This document shows positions 58,801 through 64,000 of a DNA stretch of 64,000 nucleotides, in pieces (the first letter of the stretch is position 1; each line of letters starts with the position of its first letter). Under the pieces are notes generated by a model. That model made no database searches. It saw nothing but the letters and a program-made list of their open reading frames with translations, and was not told the DNA's origin. Source of the DNA: Roridomyces roridus (Eukaryota > Basidiomycota > Agaricomycetes > Agaricales > Mycenaceae); assembly GCA_029378245.1 (NCBI GenBank), contig JARKIF010000009.1, positions 1,798,001 to 1,862,000 of the forward strand, given 5' to 3'. The translations under genes and the position numbers were made by a program.

Positions 58801-59197
58801 GGTCTCAGGTCACCTCCCTCGCGCCATCCATCATCTGCCGCCGCCGCCCAGTGCGACGTCTGTCAACTTTGCAGATGGCTCAAGTTGGCCCAGCGAGATG
58901 CCACCGGCATCCCCCGGATTTATTCCGAAGAAGGCCAACAACGGTAGCATGCGGTCAAGCCTGCGAGGCTTGAGAAAGCGTATCGTTTCCTTTACGTTTT
59001 CTCGGCCCTCATCCATCCTTTCGGCCGATTTCTTCGATCGCCACTCTGGAACCCCGCGCAGCTCGGTCAGCCCATCGTTCACGTCGCCAGGCTCCAGCGT
59101 TTCATCCTCGTCATCATCCTCGCGAGGAGCCAGTCCGCGTACCACTGGCTCTTGGACTGGAGGGGACGTGCTGGTCATTTCTTCAACGGCTATTTGA
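55885..59197 (+). CDS. Ser/Pro-rich orphan protein, largely disordered
   Basis: I do not recognise this protein. The probable first exon begins MSELRASILDIPIPRPTIG; an acceptor at 56171 opens the exon PLPEPPIAARQCEPSLIYIP that runs on through GRPIRPLPSTPRL to the main body, so the ATG at 56277 is internal. The 5' donor (56026 or later) is uncertain. An intron at 56897-56943 joins VKH to TDPDMETQEQQ, another at about 57103-57157 joins STSS to DAEIVANPEL. The 680-residue last exon is Ser/Pro/Arg-rich, with proline runs (PIRILPIPPPPLGRPPN), basic RRQTRRSSRRK, a DWENLFVAQLD stretch, and ends VLVISSTAI. No domain is visible. The long biased open frame favours a real gene; start and number of introns are unsure. 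Confidence 0.6.
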
Positions 59198-59364
59198 GTC
59201 TTTTGTATTTGTGAGTTGCACATCGTTGATGCGCCCATTCGTGCTGATTCCCTGAACTAGTTTTTTTCACTCGTTTACTCAGCATAGCCTATAGTATATA
59301 TATTTATTTTCCTTCACTTGTATCGTACTTTACTTGTATAGATTCCTTGCACCAACCAAAGGAC

Positions 59365-61251
59365 CTAAAGCACTGCGAAGAATACAAGCATAACGAACAA
59401 GGAGTACAAGGGCACATGCAGCGAATACGCAGCAGACACTTGGCCGTTGATGAATTGCTTCTTGAACACCTTCAAAGAGTTGATACTCCATGAGGCATTC
59501 TACGGCCCCAAGTCAGCGACAGAGTCACAATGTGAATCTGTATCACTTACGACAAAGTTTGTCGGGTCCATGAGATGTGTTGAGCAGGAGCCAGGGCATC
59601 CTGAGGTCGCATAGGAGTTGCCGGCCCAATCTCCTGATATGCCTGTCAGTGTCTACCAAGGTGGGAAGAAACAAAGCAAACCGCAAAATGTTATGTCTGA
59701 GGACAAAGTTAGAATACGTGAAAATGTTGTTGAAAATAGCTGACCAAAGACAATTGAGTGGTTCACGAAATTGGTCAATGGGTCGCAGGTAGCAGGAGCC
59801 AGCGACGCGCTGGGAGTGCCCCAGTTATCTGGGTTAGGACTGCCCGCGGTAATATCCTGAGGGATTGCGGAACGATAGAAGGAATCTGTTGAAATTTGGG
59901 AACAAGTGCGGGTCCTCAAGGTTCAGACTCACAAATGGCGATTCCCGTTTCATCCCACTTCATTGCAAACACTCCGCCACCTTGTTCTTGGAAGAATGGG
60001 CCATAAGATGCCTTGCTCCACTCCGTGATTCCGCAACCTGCGTTGCCGTTGGCATTCCCGTCGCAGTCTGTGTTGGGAACACCGTTTGATGCCTGGAGTG
60101 GGTCAGATACAGCTCTCAACAGAACCAAGACACGCACCACAACGGTTCCGGTGTAATTCGACTCGAGGGATAATGTGCATCCTATTCAAGATGAGAGGGG
60201 ACTTGGAATGAAATGTACTACTTACCTGGACCCGTGTGCCAAGTTACTTGGTTGTGCTCATTGTCGTGAACGCCCTCTATGATCTGGGCATTCTCAGTTC
60301 CACGCACTGGAGTCAAGAATTTTCACATACGTCTATTTCTCCTAGCTAACCAGCATGTTAGTGCCCGGTACACAGGAAGGAGATGGAACCGCACAAATGG
60401 CCAATTGTCGAGTCCCACTGATTGCAAGTTTGGTTAGATCTTGAAGAGAAAACAAAACTGCGAACCTGTCCCTGTTAAAGGATTGACAATACAGACGAGT
60501 AGATATCACGGGTACTCACAGAAGGCCGGCCATACACCTGGAAGAAGTCAGAACAGGCCACATCGCGACCTAGCAGACTCACCACAACCCCATGGCGCCT
60601 GATTAAGGTCGAGAATAAAGAGGCCGGTATTATAGAGGGTGTTGCTGCTTATCCGGACACTAACTTGGGATTTCAGGGAACCAGCTAGAAAATCGCACAG
60701 AGAAACGCACCTTGAACGATTCTGACCTTCTGGAAGCCAGGTCGTATCGTCACCCTGGAACAGATATGTGAACGAGCAGGGCTAAGAGAGAATGGGTGCA
60801 CCTTCATGATGACAATCCCATCGTCCTGGACATATGCCAACTGATTCTCGAAAGCATACGTCTGGTTGACATAACTGAGGCATTGCGATCAACCATACGC
60901 GCCAACACGAGGATGCAGCTACGCACGTCACGGTCCCACTTGGAGAAGAAAAAGGTTGAGCGCCATGAATGGAGAATCAACTGAAAGCGCACTGGGTGGG
61001 GTCTCCAAAGGTGTAGAATGTAAAGTCGCTTAATTCGCCGTGAGATGGCTACTGAGCACGGTACGCATCACCCACTCGAAGAACGTCTTGCCAGAATATT
61101 CGTCCTGTGCTAGCCAAAAGAACGTAGAATCATTGTTGGCGGCAACTTCGGTGGCGCGTCGAGACCAAAGGTGATCGAGAGACAGTTTCGGGAAAGCAAG
61201 GCATGGCTGGAAAGCAGCGACGAGGAAAAGCAGTTCGTGAATGTGGTACAT
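59365..61251 (-). CDS. Secreted glycoside hydrolase family 16 protein (endo-beta-1,3(4)-glucanase-like)
   Basis: Extracellular enzyme for beta-glucan, in fungal cell walls or plant material. A signal peptide ([19 protein letters not shown]) is followed by [70 protein letters not shown] and, pieced from micro-exons, [20 protein letters not shown] with the GH16 catalytic motif EIDIIE. Then [12 protein letters not shown], a Cys-rich [13 protein letters not shown] part, [19 protein letters not shown] and [20 protein letters not shown]. The end [22 protein letters not shown] is hydrophobic and could be a membrane or GPI-attachment tail. The true start is the ATG at 61251. About fourteen introns; exons of 6, 23 and 15 nt lie at 60331-60471. 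Confidence 0.9.
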
Positions 61252-61440
61252 GAGGGTCGTGAGCAAAAGGAGGAGCAGGTGGGACGACCTCCCCGAATAT
61301 GGTGCTGCGCCAACAAAGCGCGAGGCAAGCCTGGTTCGGCATCTCCGAAATTATCTCAACGTGATCTCGACATAAATTTGTCCAGCATGGAAGCGGCATG
61401 GCATAGCAGAGACATAGTACGTGAAAGTAAAAACAACAGA

Positions 61441-62205
61441 TCAACGGTAACGACGCAGGCTGAGCGTGTTGTGTTTTTTCCAGGTCGACCGGGCGGGCGT
61501 GTGGTTGTAGCGGTGACCCTTGCCCAGACCACGGTTCTGCTTGCCGATGCTCGTAAGACCGCGAGCCTCGCGGCGCTTGTGCACCGGCTTGGTGATCCAG
61601 TTGATTCTGGGGTCCTTGCGGACCTGAGGAGAGACTAAGTATATAAAAAAGCATTCGGAAAAAAAGTTGACATACCGCCTTGTGGTTGGGGTCGACGAGG
61701 ATGACTTCGTAGTACTTGTACACACCGTCCTGGTTGACCCAGTACGAGTTCAGGACGCGCAAGTTGCCGCACCGCTTGCCAACCCGCTCCTCAGCAGTGC
61801 TCCGCAGACCACGCTGGAATTTGAGGTGGTTGACACCCTGACGAACGGGCTTGCCGTAGGTCGCACCTGTGCAGCAGTTTAAGTCAGATTCAAATAATGT
61901 TGCTCAGGACGCACCCTTGGGGACCGGCTTTTTGCGGTTACCGCGACGGACACGAATACGGTAGATAACATAGCCCTGCTTGGCCTTGTACCCGAGACGG
62001 CGAGCCTTGTCGGGGCGGGAAGGACGCGAAGCACGGTGGATCACGTTGAGTTGGCGGTACTCCCAGCACCTGCAATTGTGCGGTGAGCACGAGACGTATG
62101 GGTCATTGGGTGAAGTGCAGAGACGCACCGGACACGGAGGAGGAAGCGGAGGACATCCGACTGCTTCTTCTTGTAAAGCTCACCAATGTACTTGTAGGCG
62201 CCCAT
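61441..62205 (-). CDS. RPL15: 60S ribosomal protein L15
   Basis: Large-subunit ribosomal protein. [20 protein letters not shown] and [20 protein letters not shown] are joined over an intron (about 62070-62128). Then [80 protein letters not shown], and, after an intron at about 61630-61677, [40 protein letters not shown] and the final [14 protein letters not shown]. Length and sequence match the family; TGA at 61441. Confidence 0.97.
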
Positions 62206-62408
62206 CTTGCGGCTGGAGAAGAATGGTCAACACTGAGGGGACGCTGTCGGCGATGCACAAACCTTTTGAGGTAAGGAAAGAAAACGAAAACTGGTAAGTT
62301 TCGGAATGATCCGTGATGGGATGCCATTTTCAAACTCCGATCATTCAACTTCCTCAACCTCTGATTTATTATTTACATTACAACGGCTTGGCCTACATCT
62401 TCTTTTCT
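62206..62408. other. Intergenic, 203 bp, MFS transporter to RPL15
   Basis: RPL15 promoter and leader and the 3' end of the MFS gene (both minus strand). A long polypurine tract (aggtaaggaaagaaaacgaaaa) near 62270-62290 is, on the coding strand, the pyrimidine-rich stretch expected before a ribosomal protein start. Confidence 0.5.
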
Positions 62409-64000
62409 CTAATGGCCTCGCCCTAGTTTGACCCAGGCTGTGCTGAGGAATAGAAGCCACGCAAAAAGAACCAACATCGCGCAAATGACCGTAAAGGCCT
62501 TTCCTCGCCTAGCCTCTTCTCGAGAAAGGTCCGCTTCTTGTACCATCCTGGATCCAGTCGAATAACGACGATGTGTCGGCTCTGGGACACGGAGCAAAGG
62601 CTGGCTGGGGTCATTAGAGTCTGGCAGTCCTGTTGGCACGCGTTTCAACTGCTCTGCGATGCTGCAAATAGGCGACGACGAGGATGGCAAGCAGCTGAAG
62701 GATATTCAAGCTCAAGAACATATTGATGACCCCTTGAGTCGAGCTTCCGTCGGGATGCTCGCGCCTCGCCTTGTCCATTTGGAGACCTGAGAGGGTTTGG
62801 AATATCGTCGCCCCTGTTTGCTCCAGCTGGCGCTTGTTAGGCGTGAATGTGAGCGAAGCAACGATGAACGTACACTCTTATGGGCGCCCAGGGCTGTTGA
62901 AATGAACTTGTCCGGCACAATCTTGGGTACGAGCAGGACGAGAAGCACTAGAATAGCTTGAGCGGAATGCCTGAAGGCTGCAACTTTCTACGCACACTGG
63001 GGAGAATCCATGACCAAACCCAAAAGCGGCAATAGCAGGCTTGGCCGTGTGCGTCCAACTTGGTGGAAGAGCGAGCCAAGTGTATGCGCCGAGAGTACAC
63101 ACCGAGGATAGTAGGAGAAGAAGGATTACAACGGGTTTACGCTTGAAACGATCCACGAGATGTCCACAGATCGGATACAAACTACGAAGATCAGTTGAGA
63201 GAGAAAAATCGGGCAAGAATCTTACAATATGCTGCCCACAAGGACATATGAAGCTGAATTTGCTGCATCTTTTTCGGACATGCGATACCGCAGCTGAATA
63301 ATATTTCTGCGGTCGAGTGAGCAAGCGAACGTTTAGATCCCCACACTTACGCCGCTAGATGCGTGAACGGTGCCCAAATCGTGCCACAGAATATGTTCAC
63401 AGCAATGTAACTGCCGACAATCCTCAGACGGAATGCAACGGATAACAGAACGACGTACGCCCAAAACACATCACCTAGCTTCGTGATTTGTCGGAGGTGC
63501 ACTCTGCGTTTGGCAGCGACCTTCTCCAGTGCTTGAGCCTCGGACATGTTGAAGCCAGACCGCCGCTGGGCCTCCTCTGTAATATCAATAGCCTCCAACT
63601 CGGCCCCGGCTCCATCTATGAGCGACCTAGAGGCCATAACATAGGCCAGGTTGATGACGACCGACATGCCGGCCAGGAATGTCGCAACATAGAAGGGATG
63701 CTCGAGGACCAAAATACTCGGTCAAAGGATAAGATGTGCGGGCTGACACAAAGGACGCTCCCTTGCCCGCGACCAGCCCGAGAGCCATAGACACGCCAAG
63801 CCGTGTGATTTGAAGAACCGGACTATAATCGTCTCTTGTACGACGGCTAAGCGGACTGACTCCGAAGCCGAAAATGAACATTCCGGCAGGCCATTACTCG
63901 AACGTCGCCGAGGATGTCTCCCAGCAGCAAGAACGCGGTACCTAACGCGAGATCAATCAGAGTTCTCTTCGAAAATAAGAGAATATTACCACAAAAGACG
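62409..64000 (-). CDS. Major facilitator superfamily transporter, MFSD1-like (5' truncated)
   Basis: Membrane transporter whose 5' end lies beyond the right edge. Exons on the minus strand give MFS features: GLGVSMALGLVAGKGASFVS, the segment ATFLAGMSVVINLAYVM, a loop with FNMSEAQALEKVAAKRRVHL, and the second-half MFS signature LYPICGHLVDRFKRKPVVIL (G-x3-D-R-x-K-R-K). The end is a membrane segment FTVICAMLVLFAWLLFLSTA and WVKLGRGH with TAG at 62409. The sequence from about 62550 to 62690 (GLPDSNDPSQPLL) is a cytosolic loop. The layout fits MFSD1-type lysosomal transporters of fungi and animals, but the substrate is unknown. Splice joints here were read only roughly. Confidence 0.78.

Overview
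The window looks like compact nuclear DNA of a filamentous basidiomycete, most likely an Agaricomycete. Genes lie on both strands 30-300 bp apart and almost all are cut by many short GT-AG introns of about 38-60 bp. Marker genes fit this: a PriA/CPL1-type secreted cysteine-rich protein, an EGT1 fusion enzyme, a Pex24/dysferlin-domain protein, a GH16 glucanase and an MUP1-type permease. I saw no tRNA, rRNA, CRISPR array or intact mobile element. Gene models were built by joining reading frames at splice sites by eye; family calls rest on recognised motifs, not on searches.

Layout. 1-9.4 kb: 3' end of a RasGAP gene (+), then on the minus strand AP-2 alpha adaptin, a DEVH-box RNA helicase with dsRNA-binding-like segments, and the Fe-S co-chaperone Jac1/HscB. 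9.5-23.9 kb: mostly plus strand: DHHC palmitoyltransferase, EGT1, MUP1-like permease, a Ser/Arg-rich orphan, a Pex24/dysferlin-domain protein, a TMEM135-like protein; then DPH7 (-) divergent from an AGTRAP-like membrane protein (+). 23.9-33.2 kb: REV3 (-), glucose-6-phosphate 1-epimerase (-), divergent from the PP2A scaffold subunit (+). 33.7-35.9 kb: two secreted-protein genes with visible TATA boxes. 36-41.6 kb: small Tic20/DUF4870-like membrane protein (-), RPS24 (+), ARP1/centractin (-), a Cys-rich membrane protein (+), a small SVIP-like p97/Cdc48 cofactor candidate (+) and GPI2 (+). 41.7-54.4 kb: minus-strand block of a bZIP factor, APC4, DRS1, a RasGEF with a degenerate GTPase-like domain, and a protein with two homeodomain-like segments. 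54.5-64 kb: SurE-like phosphatase (+), a Ser/Pro-rich orphan (+), GH16 glucanase (-), RPL15 (-) and an MFS transporter cut by the right edge (-).

Most genes are housekeeping: vesicle coat, splicing/ribosome biogenesis, ribosomal proteins, translesion DNA synthesis, APC/C, GPI anchors, diphthamide, Fe-S clusters. Points of context are the two peroxisome-linked genes side by side, EGT1 next to a methionine/cysteine-type permease, Ras regulators of both signs, six short divergent intergenic regions likely to be shared promoters, and a 33-bp gap between DRS1 and APC4. The most rewarding items are the 82-residue SVIP-like gene with a complete VCP-interacting motif, the RasGEF architecture, the twin-homeodomain protein, and the micro-exons (6, 23 and 15 nt) that carry the GH16 active site.
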